NCBI RefSeq assembly: GCF_017833525.1
Contig: NZ_JAFICD010000003.1
Span: 682,001-746,000, forward strand
From: Duganella sp. 1411
Lineage (GTDB): Bacteria > Pseudomonadota > Gammaproteobacteria > Burkholderiales > Burkholderiaceae_D
Direction of reading: 5' to 3'
Length of the DNA stretch: 64,000 nucleotides
Position 1 is the stretch's first letter, and the number at the start of each line of letters is the position of its first letter. Made by a program: the position numbers and the translations under genes. Shown here in pieces: positions 1 to 11,190 of this stretch. The notes below the pieces were generated by a model. The model worked only from the letters and a program-made list of their open reading frames with translations, did not search any database and was not told the DNA's origin.

Positions 1-1
1 G

Positions 2-634
2 GAAGAAGCACAAGGTTTCGCCCCCGGCAAGAAAGCCATGAAGGAATTGAAAGAGCGCGTCGCTGACGAACTGCTGCCGCGCGCCTTCTCGATCCGCAGC
101 AACGTCTGGACCTGGATCGACCCGGTCAATGGTTGGCTGGTGGTCGACGCGGCCAGCCCGGCCAAGGCCGACGAAGTAATCAAGCTGCTGCTCAAGGCGG
201 TCGACAAGCTGCCGCTGGAAAGCCTGCGCGTGCAGCGCTCGCCGGTGGGCGTGATGACCGAATGGCTGCAGGCCGACGACGCGCCGGCCGGTTTCACGGT
301 CGACATGGACACCGAGCTGCGCGCCACCGGCGAAAGCAAGGCCGCCGTGCGCTATGTGCGCCACACGCTGGAGGCGGACGAGGTGCGCCGCCACATCGCC
401 GCCGGCAAGCAGTGCACGCGCCTGGCGATGACGTGGGACAGCAAGATTTCCTTCGTGCTCACCGAATCGCTGGCGATCAAGGGCATCAAGCCGCTGGACG
501 TGATCGCCGAAAAGGAGTCGAGCACCAAGAACGACGACGAGCGTTTCGACGGCGATTTCATGCTGATGACGGGCGAGCTGAACAAGCTCATGGCCGACGT
601 CGTCGAGGCACTGGGCGGCGAAGCGAAGGCCTAA
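2..634 (+). CDS. rdgC: Recombination-associated protein RdgC, 5' truncated by window edge
   Basis: This is the C-terminal 210 residues of RdgC, a ring-forming, sequence-independent DNA-binding protein of the nucleoid that limits RecA action. The frame is open from base 2, so the real start lies upstream. The methionine at base 38 is internal, sitting just before the conserved stretch KERVADELLPRAF. The segment matches what I recall of the E. coli protein (about 303 residues) from roughly residue 95 to the end: LLPRAFS, then a WIDxVNG motif, TEW, then AGKQCTRLAMTWD, and the terminal FDGDFMLMTGEL and LGGEA motifs. The first third is missing only because of the window edge. A hairpin terminator shared with the convergent asparaginase gene follows directly. 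Confidence 0.93.
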   Translation, partial: EEAQGFAPGKKAMKELKERVADELLPRAFSIRSNVWTWIDPVNGWLVVDAASPAKADEVIKLLLKAVDKLPLESLRVQRSPVGVMTEWLQADDAPAGFTVDMDTELRATGESKAAVRYVRHTLEADEVRRHIAAGKQCTRLAMTWDSKISFVLTESLAIKGIKPLDVIAEKESSTKNDDERFDGDFMLMTGELNKLMADVVEALGGEAKA

Positions 635-645
635 GGTTTTCGGCT

Positions 646-687
646 AAAAAAATGCCGCGGCCTCGCAGGAGGTCGCGGCATTTTTTT
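646..687. terminator. Bidirectional intrinsic terminator
   Basis: A 12-bp stem TGCCGCGGCCTC / GAGGTCGCGGCA (one G-T wobble) with a 4-nt GCAG loop is flanked by seven A on the left and seven T on the right. It can therefore end transcripts from both sides. It lies between the convergent rdgC and asparaginase genes. Confidence 0.9.
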
Positions 688-697
688 CGTCCGCGAT

Positions 698-1183
698 TTA
701 CAGCGGCTGGAACACGCCGGCCGCTTTATTTTTTTGCACGTTATCCCACGCGAAAATCTTGCCGTTCATGGCCACGTACACGCCGGGCGGCAGGGTTTGC
801 GCCACGCCGCAGGCGAAGCCGAGGTTGAACAGCGCGTCCGAATCGGCGATCTCGTAGGGGATCATGGCGCCGGTCAGCACGATCGCGCGGTCCAGTTCGG
901 CTGGCCCCAGCACCATGGCCGTTTGCGGCATCGTGTCGGTGCCGTGGATGATGACGATCGCCTTTTCCGGCGCGGCGCGGCACGAGGCCAGGATGCGCTC
1001 GCGGTCGGCGTCGACCATGTCGAGCGAATCCATCAGCGGCAAGGTCTCGAGCGCCACGTCGACCGTCAGGCGGCAGCGCGCCAGCAGCGCCGGCACGTGG
1101 CTGTCGGCGAAGCCCAGGGTGCCGTTCAATTCGTTGTAATGTTTGTCGAAGGTGCCGCCGGTGGCGAGGATGCGCAGGGTCAT
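698..1183 (-). CDS. Single-domain asparaginase-like protein
   Basis: The 161-residue protein matches only the N-terminal domain of L-asparaginase, whose usual length is about 330 residues. Family hallmarks are present: ATGGTFDK near the start, carrying the nucleophilic Thr, and HGTDTM near residue 82, which supplies the second catalytic Thr-Asp pair. It ends with NGKIFAWDNVQKNKAAGVFQ, which resembles the region bearing the family's catalytic Lys. No C-terminal domain follows; the frame stops and the shared terminator comes next. There is no signal peptide, so it should be cytoplasmic. Compact versions like this are, as far as I recall, annotated in betaproteobacteria, so this is probably a natural short form rather than a truncation. 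Its substrate is uncertain. Confidence 0.85.
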   Translation of the reverse strand: MTLRILATGGTFDKHYNELNGTLGFADSHVPALLARCRLTVDVALETLPLMDSLDMVDADRERILASCRAAPEKAIVIIHGTDTMPQTAMVLGPAELDRAIVLTGAMIPYEIADSDALFNLGFACGVAQTLPPGVYVAMNGKIFAWDNVQKNKAAGVFQPL

Positions 1184-1324
1184 GATAAAAGCTCAAGCTA
1201 GGGAAAATGACCTGCATCATAACCCAAACCCCGCGCTGCCCGGGCGTGCAAAAAAGAGGGCGCGGCGGGCTGGAAAGTTGGGCATACTATGACTATATTG
1301 GTTTCTTTTGCCCGCCCGCACACC

Positions 1325-2092
1325 ATGAAAGCCCTTGCTCCCGGAACCGTCATCTTTCACCGCCATCGCGGCTACGGCGTCATCACGTCGGTCAATTTGC
1401 TGACCGGCTGGATTTCCGCCCGCTTCGGCAGCGAGTCGCGCACGCTCGACCTGAACCTGTCGACCGACGAGGTGCAGTTCGCCGACGGCGAGGCGATCCT
1501 GTTCCGCCGCGCGCCGCCCGACCGCATGCCCCACGCGCGGCTGATGGCGGTGGTGCGGGCGTTGCACAAGGCTGGTTATCAAAGGCTCTATCTTTATTCC
1601 TGGCCCAAGCCGTCCGGCTTGCACTGGCGCTGGCATTTGTTCACCGGCCAGCGCGACTGGATGCAGCGCTCGTGGCGCGAGGGCTGGTACGGCTCGGGGG
1701 CCGACTACAACGTCAATCCGGTGATGGGCTGGGGCGACATGCCCGGCGCCAGCACCGAGGAACTGATCCACGCGCTGGCCAGGTTCGATCCGCAGGGGCT
1801 GGCGCAGGCGCTGGGGCGCGACGACGACCACACCGCGTGGTTCGACAGCGTGTGCGAGGCGTTGTTGCCAGGGTATATGTACAGCCTGGACATGCAGCGT
1901 CCCGACGGCGGGCCGCTGACGGACATGCCATCGGTGCCGGTGATCCCGGTGCGGGCGACTTTGCCGCCGTACGCCGGACCGGAGATCGGCTGGCCGCCCG
2001 GCTGGGCCGGCCTGTGGAACAAGGTGCACGTGATGCCGACGCCGCGCATCAACCTGACCGGATTGCCAGAAGTGCCGGAGCAGACGGATTAG
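1325..2092 (+). CDS. Hypothetical protein, 255 aa
   Basis: I do not recognise a family. The ATG at 1325 gives MKALAPGTVIFHRHRGYGVI; an in-frame ATG at 1289 would add 12 residues, and neither has a clear Shine-Dalgarno sequence. The first 60 residues (GTVIFHRHRGYGVITSVN, then GWISARFG) look like a small beta-barrel of the CarD/Tudor-like kind. The rest is rich in Trp and Tyr (YLYSWPKPSGLHWRWH, WMQRSWREGWYG) and has no membrane segment or signal peptide. Codon use matches the neighbouring genes and the opposite-strand frames look like shadows. Its stop overlaps the stop of the convergent dehydrogenase gene by three bases. Confidence 0.7.
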   Translation: MKALAPGTVIFHRHRGYGVITSVNLLTGWISARFGSESRTLDLNLSTDEVQFADGEAILFRRAPPDRMPHARLMAVVRALHKAGYQRLYLYSWPKPSGLHWRWHLFTGQRDWMQRSWREGWYGSGADYNVNPVMGWGDMPGASTEELIHALARFDPQGLAQALGRDDDHTAWFDSVCEALLPGYMYSLDMQRPDGGPLTDMPSVPVIPVRATLPPYAGPEIGWPPGWAGLWNKVHVMPTPRINLTGLPEVPEQTD

Positions 2093-3087
2093 CCGCGCGC
2101 GTTGGCCTTGTACTCCGGGTTGTTAATCTTGTCGCAAGTCCCGTTGGCGAAATCCACCACATTCTGGAACGCGTGCCGGAAATACAGCTCGTAACTGTCC
2201 TGTTCCACATACCCCAGGTGCGGCGTCGCCAGCACCGTCGGAATGCGCAACAGCGGCGCATCGGCCCCCAGCGGCTCCGATTCGAACACATCCACCGCCG
2301 CGCACCCCGGCCGTCCCTTGCCCAGCGCCTGCTCCAGCGCCCCCGGCTCCACCAGCTCGGCGCGGCTGGTGTTGACCAACAACGCCGTCGGCTTCATGCG
2401 CTCCAGATCGGCCGCCGTCACGATGCCGCGCGTATCCGGATGCAGCCTCAAATGCAAGCTCAACACGTCGGCCTGCTCGAAAAACGCCTCGCGCGACGCC
2501 GCCGCCGCGTGGCCGTCAGCCACCGCCTTGTCGCGGCTGGCCTGGCTGCCCCACACCAGCACCCGCATGCCGAACGCGCGCCCATAACCGGCGACCAACT
2601 GTCCAATCTTGCCGTATCCCCAAATCGCCAAGGTGCGGCCCTTGAGCACCACGCCCAGGCCGTTCAATTGCGGGTTGACCGACGCCGTCTGCCACAGCCC
2701 GTCCTTCAAATTGGCCGCGTACGGCACGATCTTGCGCGCGGCGGCCATGATCAGCGCCCACGTCAGCTCGGCCGGCGCGGTCGGCGAGCCGACGCCCTCG
2801 GCGATCGCGATGCCCAGCTCGCTCGCGGCGGCGACGTCGACGTGGCCGGCCAGCTTGCCGGTCTGCGAAATGAGCTTGAGATTCGGCAGCTTGGCCAGTA
2901 GCGCGCGGCTCAGCGCGGTGCGCTCGCGGATCAGCACCAGCGCGTCGAACGGCGCCAGCCGGATGGCCAGCTGACCCAGCCCTTTTGTTGTGTTGTTGAA
3001 CACTTTAACCTCGTGTCCACGTAATAAATCGAAGCAGGCGAGATTGGCGGTTGCGTTCTGGTAATCGTCGAGAATAGCGATTTTCAT
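2089..3087 (-). CDS. D-2-hydroxyacid dehydrogenase family protein
   Basis: This 332-residue cytoplasmic NAD(P)-dependent oxidoreductase belongs to the D-isomer specific 2-hydroxyacid dehydrogenase family, which interconverts 2-oxoacids and D-2-hydroxyacids. It has an N-terminal catalytic half (MKIAILDDYQN), then a Rossmann domain with GYGKIGQLVAGYGRAFGMRV around residue 160. The VNTSRAELV segment carries the conserved Arg, AAVDVFESEP carries the Glu, and PHLGYVEQDSYE carries the catalytic His. The length is normal. The exact substrate cannot be told; members near this sequence are often labelled phosphoglycerate dehydrogenase-like, but there is no ACT domain. It is divergent from pckG with about 320 bp between the starts. 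Confidence 0.88.
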   Translation of the reverse strand: MKIAILDDYQNATANLACFDLLRGHEVKVFNNTTKGLGQLAIRLAPFDALVLIRERTALSRALLAKLPNLKLISQTGKLAGHVDVAAASELGIAIAEGVGSPTAPAELTWALIMAAARKIVPYAANLKDGLWQTASVNPQLNGLGVVLKGRTLAIWGYGKIGQLVAGYGRAFGMRVLVWGSQASRDKAVADGHAAAASREAFFEQADVLSLHLRLHPDTRGIVTAADLERMKPTALLVNTSRAELVEPGALEQALGKGRPGCAAVDVFESEPLGADAPLLRIPTVLATPHLGYVEQDSYELYFRHAFQNVVDFANGTCDKINNPEYKANARG

Positions 3088-3190
3088 GGGAGTTAGCCGA
3101 TTTTATAATGAAATTCGTAGGGAAATAACAGTGTCAGAAAGAACCGGAATAGCTTACTACTTTAGTCAACCAATTCTCCTACATTTTTGA

Positions 3191-3218
3191 TTGAATCGCG
3201 TATTGACGGGTGTACAAT
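3191..3218 (+). promoter_or_regulatory. Putative sigma-70 promoter of pckG
   Basis: TTGAAT (3191-3196) and TACAAT (3213-3218) are separated by 16 bp and match sigma-70 -35 and -10 boxes well. It is the best promoter in the 324-bp gap between the dehydrogenase and pckG. Transcription from it would leave a leader of about 185 nt. Confidence 0.55.
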
Positions 3219-3411
3219 CGCTCAAAAATTGAACAACTCCCCACCACAACGAGTTGCGCGCCTGTGCAGATACCGGGCGCTTTCGACAAGACCGCCGTGA
3301 CCCGCCGACCCATTTCGAATGGGCTTCCGAGCGCAAGCCACAAGCTGACGACGATCCTGCCGCGTAGAGACCAGCGTATGGCCAAGAATTCTTAATTGTA
3401 TTGGAGGTACT
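3219..3411 (+). other. Long untranslated leader of pckG
   Basis: About 190 nt separate the predicted promoter from the pckG start. The stretch holds a compact hairpin CCCATT-TCG-AATGGG (3309-3323). It also holds a possible five-codon frame MAKNS (3378-3395) that ends 16 nt before the pckG ATG. I see no known riboswitch consensus. A role in regulation is only a possibility. Confidence 0.35.
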
Positions 3412-5274
3412 ATGAATCAGCCCGTCATGGGTGGCGTTGCTACACTGAACGTCCCAGCTTACATCAAACAACAAAAACTGATCAATTGGGTGGCCGAGAT
3501 CGCCGCGTTGACCAAACCGGACCGCATCTACTGGTGCGACGGCTCGCAGGAAGAGTACGACCGCCTGTGCGCCGAGATGGTTGCCGCCGGCACCATGAAA
3601 AAGCTGAACCAGGAAAAGCGTCCGAATTCCTACCTCGCCTGCTCGGACCCGACCGACGTCGCCCGTGTCGAAGACCGCACCTACATCTGCTCCAACACCA
3701 AGGAAGAAGCCGGCCCGACCAACAACTGGATGGCGCCCGCCGACATGCGCGCGACGTTGAATCCGCTGTTCGACGGCTGCATGGTCGGCCGCACGATGTA
3801 CGTCGTGCCGTTCTCGATGGGCCCGCTGGGTTCGCCGATCGCCCACATCGGCGTCGAACTGTCCGACTCGCCTTACGTCGCCGTCAACATGCGCATCATG
3901 ACGCGCATGGGCAAGGCCGTTTATGACGTGCTGGGCACCGACGGCGAATTCGTGCCGTGCGTGCACACCGTCGGCGCGCCGCTCAAGGCCGGCCAAAAAG
4001 ACGTCGCCTGGCCGTGCAACCCGACCAAGTACATCGTCCACTATCCTGAGACCCGCGAAATCTGGTCCTACGGTTCGGGCTACGGCGGCAACGCGCTGCT
4101 GGGCAAGAAATGCTTCGCGCTGCGCATCGCCTCCAACATGGGCCACCAAGACGCGGCCAAGGACGGCATGGGCTGGCTGGCCGAGCACATGCTGATCCTC
4201 GGCGTCGAATCGCCTGAAGGTAAGAAGCACTATGTCGCGGCGGCCTTCCCTTCGGCCTGCGGCAAGACCAACTTCGCCATGCTGATCCCGCCGACCAGCT
4301 TCGACGGCTGGAAAGTGACCACCATCGGCGACGACATCGCCTGGATCAAGCCGGGCGCCGACGGCCGCCTGTACGCGATCAACCCGGAAGCGGGCTACTT
4401 CGGCGTGGCCCCGGGCACCAACGAAAAGACCAACTTCAACTGCATGGCCTCGATGCGCGAGAACACCATCTTCACCAACGTCGCGCTGACCGACGACGGC
4501 GACGTCTGGTGGGAAGGCCTGACCAAGGAAGCGCCGTCGCACCTGATCGACTGGCAGGGCAAGGACTGGACGCCGGCGTCCGGCACCAAGGCCGCCCACC
4601 CGAACGCGCGCTTCACCGTCGCCGCCACGCAGAACCCGGTGATCGACGCGGCCTGGGACGATCCGGCCGGCGTGCCGATCTCGGCCTTCATCTTCGGCGG
4701 CCGCCGCTCGACCACCGTGCCGCTGGTCACCGAGGCGCGCAACTGGGTCGAAGGCGTCTACATGGCCGCGACGATGGGTTCGGAAACGACCGCCGCCGCC
4801 GCCGGCCAGATGGGCGTGGTGCGCCGCGACCCGTTCGCGATGCTGCCGTTCATGGGCTACAATATGAGCGACTACTTCCAGCACTGGCTCAACCTGGGCG
4901 AAAAGCTGGGCAAGGTCAACGCTGCCACCTTGCCGAAGATCTACTGCGTCAACTGGTTCCGCACGGACGACCAGGGCCACTTCGTCTGGCCCGGCTTCGG
5001 CGACAACATGCGCGTGCTGAAGTGGATGCTGGAACGCATCGAAGGCAGCGCCGGCGGCATCGAAAACATCTTCGGTACGACCCCGCGCTTTGGCGACCTG
5101 AAGTGGGACGGCATCCCGTTCTCGCCGGAGGAGTTCGAAACGATCACGTCGATCGACAAGGACGCCTGGCGCGAAGAGCTCAAGCTGCACGAAGAGCTGT
5201 TCACCAAGCTGGCCTACCACCTGCCGAAGGAACTGACGGCCGTGAAAGCAGCGCTCGAGCAGCGTTTAGCGTAA
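3412..5274 (+). CDS. pckG: Phosphoenolpyruvate carboxykinase (GTP)
   Basis: This enzyme converts oxaloacetate and GTP to phosphoenolpyruvate, GDP and CO2, the entry step of gluconeogenesis, in the cytoplasm. The 620-residue length fits the GTP class. Visible motifs are YWCDGSQEEYDRL near the N-terminus, the P-loop FPSACGKTN around residue 284, the metal and nucleotide segment TTIGDDIAW, the FGGRRSTTVPLV segment, and GYNMSDYFQHWL. The start is fixed by a strong ribosome binding site (GGAGG, 6 nt before ATG). It is a single gene under its own promoter with a long leader, and a palindromic repeat element lies just past its stop. Codon use is strongly biased, as expected for a highly expressed gene. 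Confidence 0.97.
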   Translation: MNQPVMGGVATLNVPAYIKQQKLINWVAEIAALTKPDRIYWCDGSQEEYDRLCAEMVAAGTMKKLNQEKRPNSYLACSDPTDVARVEDRTYICSNTKEEAGPTNNWMAPADMRATLNPLFDGCMVGRTMYVVPFSMGPLGSPIAHIGVELSDSPYVAVNMRIMTRMGKAVYDVLGTDGEFVPCVHTVGAPLKAGQKDVAWPCNPTKYIVHYPETREIWSYGSGYGGNALLGKKCFALRIASNMGHQDAAKDGMGWLAEHMLILGVESPEGKKHYVAAAFPSACGKTNFAMLIPPTSFDGWKVTTIGDDIAWIKPGADGRLYAINPEAGYFGVAPGTNEKTNFNCMASMRENTIFTNVALTDDGDVWWEGLTKEAPSHLIDWQGKDWTPASGTKAAHPNARFTVAATQNPVIDAAWDDPAGVPISAFIFGGRRSTTVPLVTEARNWVEGVYMAATMGSETTAAAAGQMGVVRRDPFAMLPFMGYNMSDYFQHWLNLGEKLGKVNAATLPKIYCVNWFRTDDQGHFVWPGFGDNMRVLKWMLERIEGSAGGIENIFGTTPRFGDLKWDGIPFSPEEFETITSIDKDAWREELKLHEELFTKLAYHLPKELTAVKAALEQRLA

Positions 5275-5288
5275 CGTAATAGTTGTAC

Positions 5289-5386
5289 CACGTAGGGCGG
5301 ATTAGGCGGAACGCCGTAATCGGCCATGCATGAGCTGTTGACGGCTCGTGCATGGCGGATTACGCTACGCTAATCCGCCCTACGTG
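5289..5386. repeat. REP-type palindromic repeat pair, copy 1
   Basis: Two inverted half-elements face each other. The left begins CACGTAGGGCGGATTAGG and the right ends CTAATCCGCCCTACGTG. Each half is itself a hairpin (GGCGGATTA...TAATCCGCC). It lies between the pckG stop and the HAD phosphatase start. Related copies occur at 11045, 20926, 25541, 38046 and 44417. Confidence 0.9.
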
Positions 5387-5392
5387 TTTCCT

Positions 5393-6034
5393 ATGTCCAG
5401 CAGGCTCATCATCTTCGATTTCGACGGCACGCTGGCCGACACCTTTCCCAGCTTCGTGCGCGTGTTCGACCGGGCCGCCGACAAACACGGCTTTAAGCGC
5501 CTCGACCGCGAGCGCCAGGGCGCTTTGCGTGGATTGGATGCCCGCCAGATCATGGCGCATCACGAGATCCCGTTGTGGAAAGTGCCCGCGATCGCGCGCT
5601 TCATGCGCGTCAGCATGGCCGACGACATCGCCAACATCAAACTGTTCGCCGGCATCGACCAGGCGCTGCGCGACCTGCACGCGCAGGGCGTGGTGCTGGC
5701 CGTCGTCACCTCCAATTCGCCGGGCAATGTGCGCGCCGTCCTCGGGCCGGAGCTGCTCGCGCTGTTCACCCACGTCGAATGCGGCGCCTCGCTGTTCGGC
5801 AAAGCGGCCAAGGTGCGCAAGGTGCTGGCCGCCACCGGCATCGCGCCGCAACACGCGATGTTGATCGGCGACGAAATCCGCGACGCCAAGGCGGCCGCCG
5901 ACGCCGGCGTCGACTTCGGCGCCGTGGCCTGGGGCTTCAACCATGTCGACGCGCTGATCGCCCGCCATCCCCGTCACGTGTTCCGCCAGGTTGCCGAGCT
6001 GGCCGGCGAGGCGCCGCGGCTGCGCCAGCGATGA
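5393..6034 (+). CDS. HAD-family hydrolase (phosphoglycolate phosphatase-like)
   Basis: This 213-residue cytoplasmic protein belongs to the haloacid dehalogenase superfamily of phosphatases. It shows motif I IIFDFDGTLADTF at the N-terminus with the nucleophilic Asp, motif II VVTSNS near residue 103, a Lys in the GKAAKVRKVL segment, and motif IV IGDEIRDAKAAADAG near residue 157. The start at 5393 is chosen because motif I begins five residues later. The alternative ATG at 5348 would read through the palindromic repeat and add non-homologous residues. The substrate is unknown; phosphoglycolate or another small sugar phosphate is plausible. Confidence 0.85.
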   Translation: MSSRLIIFDFDGTLADTFPSFVRVFDRAADKHGFKRLDRERQGALRGLDARQIMAHHEIPLWKVPAIARFMRVSMADDIANIKLFAGIDQALRDLHAQGVVLAVVTSNSPGNVRAVLGPELLALFTHVECGASLFGKAAKVRKVLAATGIAPQHAMLIGDEIRDAKAAADAGVDFGAVAWGFNHVDALIARHPRHVFRQVAELAGEAPRLRQR

Positions 6035-6167
6035 CGTGCGCGCTGCTCCGGCTGTCGCGCAAAAATGCGTTTCATGCCCAAGTTTCAACAATCCGTCTCA
6101 ATCGGCGGTGTTCACCGCGCCCGTTCGCATACAGTGCATGCTCGACACTTTTTATGGATCGTCCCAC

Positions 6168-7973
6168 ATGAATCTGACCACCACCCGCATCGGCGTCGCC
6201 AGCGCGCTGCTGTTTTCCCTGCTGCTTGGTCCGGCCCGCGCTGACACGGCCGATCTCGAAGGCCGCCGCGCCGCGCTCAATAGCCTGATCGAGGAGCAGT
6301 GGGAGTACACGATGCGCAACAGCCCCGAGTGGGCGTCGCTGCTGGGCGACAAGCGCTATAACGACCAGTGGTCCGATTTTTCGCAGGCGAACATCGACGC
6401 CGATATCAAGACCAACGGCGAGTTCCTCAAGCGCTTCGAGGCGGTCGACACCAACGGCTTCCCGCTGCAGGAGCAGTTGAACCGCGAACTGATGGTGCGC
6501 CAGCTGCGCCAGAACGTCGACGGCGCCCGCTTCAAGGATTGGGAGATGCCGCTGGCGCAGAACTCCGGCATCCACATCGACGCGCCGATGATCGTTTCGG
6601 CGCTGCCGTTCGACACCGTCAAGGACTACGAGGATTACATCAAGCGCCTGCGGTCGTTGCCCAAGCTGTTCGACGAGACGCGCGCGCAGATGGAAAAGGG
6701 CGTCAACGACCAGCTGATGCCGCCGCAATTCCTGATCCCGAAGATCGTCAAGCAGTGCGAGGACGTGGCGGCGATGGCGCCGGCCAAGTCGCCGTTCGCC
6801 GAGCCGCTGAAAAAATTCCCGAAGGAGTTCTCGGCCGCCGACAAGGCGCGCCTGAGCAAGGAAGTGCTGGCGGCGGTGCGCACCCACGTCAATCCGGCGT
6901 ATAAGAAGCTGGCCGTCTACACCAAGACCCAATATCTGCCGCACGGGCGCAAGGAAGTGGGCATGTGGTCGCTGCCGGAGGGCGCGCAGCGCTACGCCTT
7001 CAAGGCCAAAAATTCGACCACGACCGACATGTCGCCGGAAGAGATCCACCAACTCGGCCTGTCCGAGGTCGCCCGCATCGAGGGGCAGATGCTGGAGACG
7101 GCGCAAAAGCTCGGCTTCAAGGATCTGAAGAGCTTCAACAAGGCGCTGGCCTCCAACCCGGTCACGCATCCGAAATCGCGCCAGGAGATCATCGACCTGT
7201 ATCAGAAATACACGGACCAGATGTACACCCAGTTGCCGCAGCAGTTCGGCGTGCTGCCGAAGGCCAAAGTGGAGATCATCAAGGTCGAGGAGTTCCGCGA
7301 GAAGGGCGCCTCCGCCGCCGCCTACATGCCAGGTTCGCCGGACGGCAAGCGTCCCGGCCGCGTGATGGTCAACACCGGCGAATTCAAGGACCGCTCCACC
7401 ATCAGCATCGAAACGACCGCGCTGCACGAGGGCGTGCCGGGCCACCACATGCAGCTGTCGATCGCGCAGGAGATCGACGGCTTGCCGATGTTCCGCCAGC
7501 AGGGCAACTACACCGCCTACACCGAAGGCTGGGCGCTGTACTCGGAGCGTTTGGGCGAGGAGCTGGGCTTCTTCAAGGACCCCTATAGCTACTACGGCCA
7601 TCTGCAGGACGAGATGCTGCGGGCGATCCGCCTGGTGGTCGACACCGGCCTGCACTACAAAAAATGGAACCGCCAGCAGGTGGTGGACTTCTTCCACGAC
7701 CATTCCGGCATCGAGGAGGTCGATGTGCAGAGCGAGACCGACCGCTACATCGTCTGGCCGGGCCAGGCGCTGGGCTACAAGATCGGCCAGCTGAAGATCC
7801 TCGAGCTGCGCGACTACGCGCGCAAGGAGCTGGGCACCGGCTTCGACATCCGCAAGTTCCACGACCACGTGCTGGGCGCCGGCGCGCTGCCGATGGATGT
7901 GCTGGAAAAGCACATCAAGGATTGGGTCGGCGAGGAGAAGTTGAAGCAGACCCGCGTGACAGCCATCCAGTAA
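6168..7973 (+). CDS. Secreted DUF885 family protein (putative metallopeptidase-like)
   Basis: The 601-residue protein begins with a signal peptide (MNLTTTRIGVASALLFSLLL, then GPARA and DTAD), so it is exported. The body is the mostly helical DUF885 domain. It carries the family hallmark HEGVPGHHMQ near residue 423, which resembles a zinc HExxH-type motif, followed by YTEGWALYSERLGEELG. These motifs suggest a metallopeptidase, but that function is inferred from family resemblance. Upstream in-frame ATGs from 5991 overlap the HAD gene and would precede the signal peptide, so the start at 6168 is preferred. It converges on uvrA with a terminator between them. Confidence 0.88.
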   Translation: MNLTTTRIGVASALLFSLLLGPARADTADLEGRRAALNSLIEEQWEYTMRNSPEWASLLGDKRYNDQWSDFSQANIDADIKTNGEFLKRFEAVDTNGFPLQEQLNRELMVRQLRQNVDGARFKDWEMPLAQNSGIHIDAPMIVSALPFDTVKDYEDYIKRLRSLPKLFDETRAQMEKGVNDQLMPPQFLIPKIVKQCEDVAAMAPAKSPFAEPLKKFPKEFSAADKARLSKEVLAAVRTHVNPAYKKLAVYTKTQYLPHGRKEVGMWSLPEGAQRYAFKAKNSTTTDMSPEEIHQLGLSEVARIEGQMLETAQKLGFKDLKSFNKALASNPVTHPKSRQEIIDLYQKYTDQMYTQLPQQFGVLPKAKVEIIKVEEFREKGASAAAYMPGSPDGKRPGRVMVNTGEFKDRSTISIETTALHEGVPGHHMQLSIAQEIDGLPMFRQQGNYTAYTEGWALYSERLGEELGFFKDPYSYYGHLQDEMLRAIRLVVDTGLHYKKWNRQQVVDFFHDHSGIEEVDVQSETDRYIVWPGQALGYKIGQLKILELRDYARKELGTGFDIRKFHDHVLGAGALPMDVLEKHIKDWVGEEKLKQTRVTAIQ

Positions 7974-7983
7974 TCGCAGGCGT

Positions 7984-8012
7984 AAAAAAAGGCGGGTCGA
8001 ACGACCCGCCTT
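7984..8012. terminator. Intrinsic terminator between DUF885 gene and uvrA
   Basis: The stem GGCGGGTC / GACCCGCC (7991-8010) has a short GAAC loop and a run of seven A on its left side. Read on the minus strand the A run becomes a T run, so it mainly ends uvrA transcripts; the plus side has only two T. Confidence 0.85.
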
Positions 8013-8022
8013 GCTATCGGTA

Positions 8023-10869
<2,847 letters not shown>

Positions 10870-10955
10870 TGATTTGGCCTTTAGAGTCAACCCGTAACTA
10901 TAGCCGGGTTTGGGTATATATGCGCCGGGCTTGATCTACATCGCGCGCTCGGGGC

Positions 10956-10983
10956 TTGACACTGTATATAATACCAGTATTTT
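10956..10983 (+). promoter_or_regulatory. SOS-type promoter with LexA box between uvrA and ssb
   Basis: TTGACA (10956-10961) and TATTTT (10978-10983) are spaced 16 bp apart and point to ssb. The spacer is almost entirely a LexA operator: CTG-N10-CAG at 10962-10977, CTGTATATAATACCAG. This is one base short of the CTGT-N8-ACAG consensus, in flanking context ACTG...CAGTA. A bound repressor would block this promoter and could also affect leftward transcription of uvrA. The uvrA-ssb divergent pair is SOS-controlled in E. coli too. Confidence 0.75.
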
Positions 10984-11044
10984 CTTGCGGCGTTTCAACC
11001 CGCCTTACCGAACCGAGCAAACGGTTGCGGATCGGCTACGGAGC

Positions 11045-11083
11045 CACGTAGGGCGGATTAGGCGGCACGCCGTAATCCGCCAT
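11045..11083. repeat. REP-type palindromic half-element, copy 2
   Basis: A single left-type unit begins CACGTAGGGCGGATTAGG and ends CGTAATCCGCCAT. It forms one hairpin and has no facing partner. It lies in the leader between the LexA-controlled promoter and ssb. Confidence 0.85.
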
Positions 11084-11121
11084 GAGCCGCCAAGGACGCG
11101 GATTTGGGCCACCGGCGATGC

Positions 11122-11127
11122 TATAAT
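11122..11127 (+). promoter_or_regulatory. Possible proximal -10 box for ssb
   Basis: A perfect TATAAT lies 64 bp upstream of the ssb start, after the palindromic element. No convincing -35 box sits at 16-18 bp, so a second ssb promoter is only suggested. Confidence 0.35.
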
Positions 11128-11190
11128 CGCCCTTTAGCACATAACAAACAGCCCGCCCCGCGCGGCCGTCGTTACTCAGGAGTTTTATAC

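Noticed and set aside
3166..5220. 684-codon minus-strand frame opposite pckG
   Set aside because: It is a shadow of the PEP carboxykinase gene, with no recognisable motif and unnatural composition.
11104..11190. N-terminal extension of SSB
   Set aside because: The extension is not homologous, lies over promoter-like sequence, and the ATG at 11191 has a good ribosome binding site.
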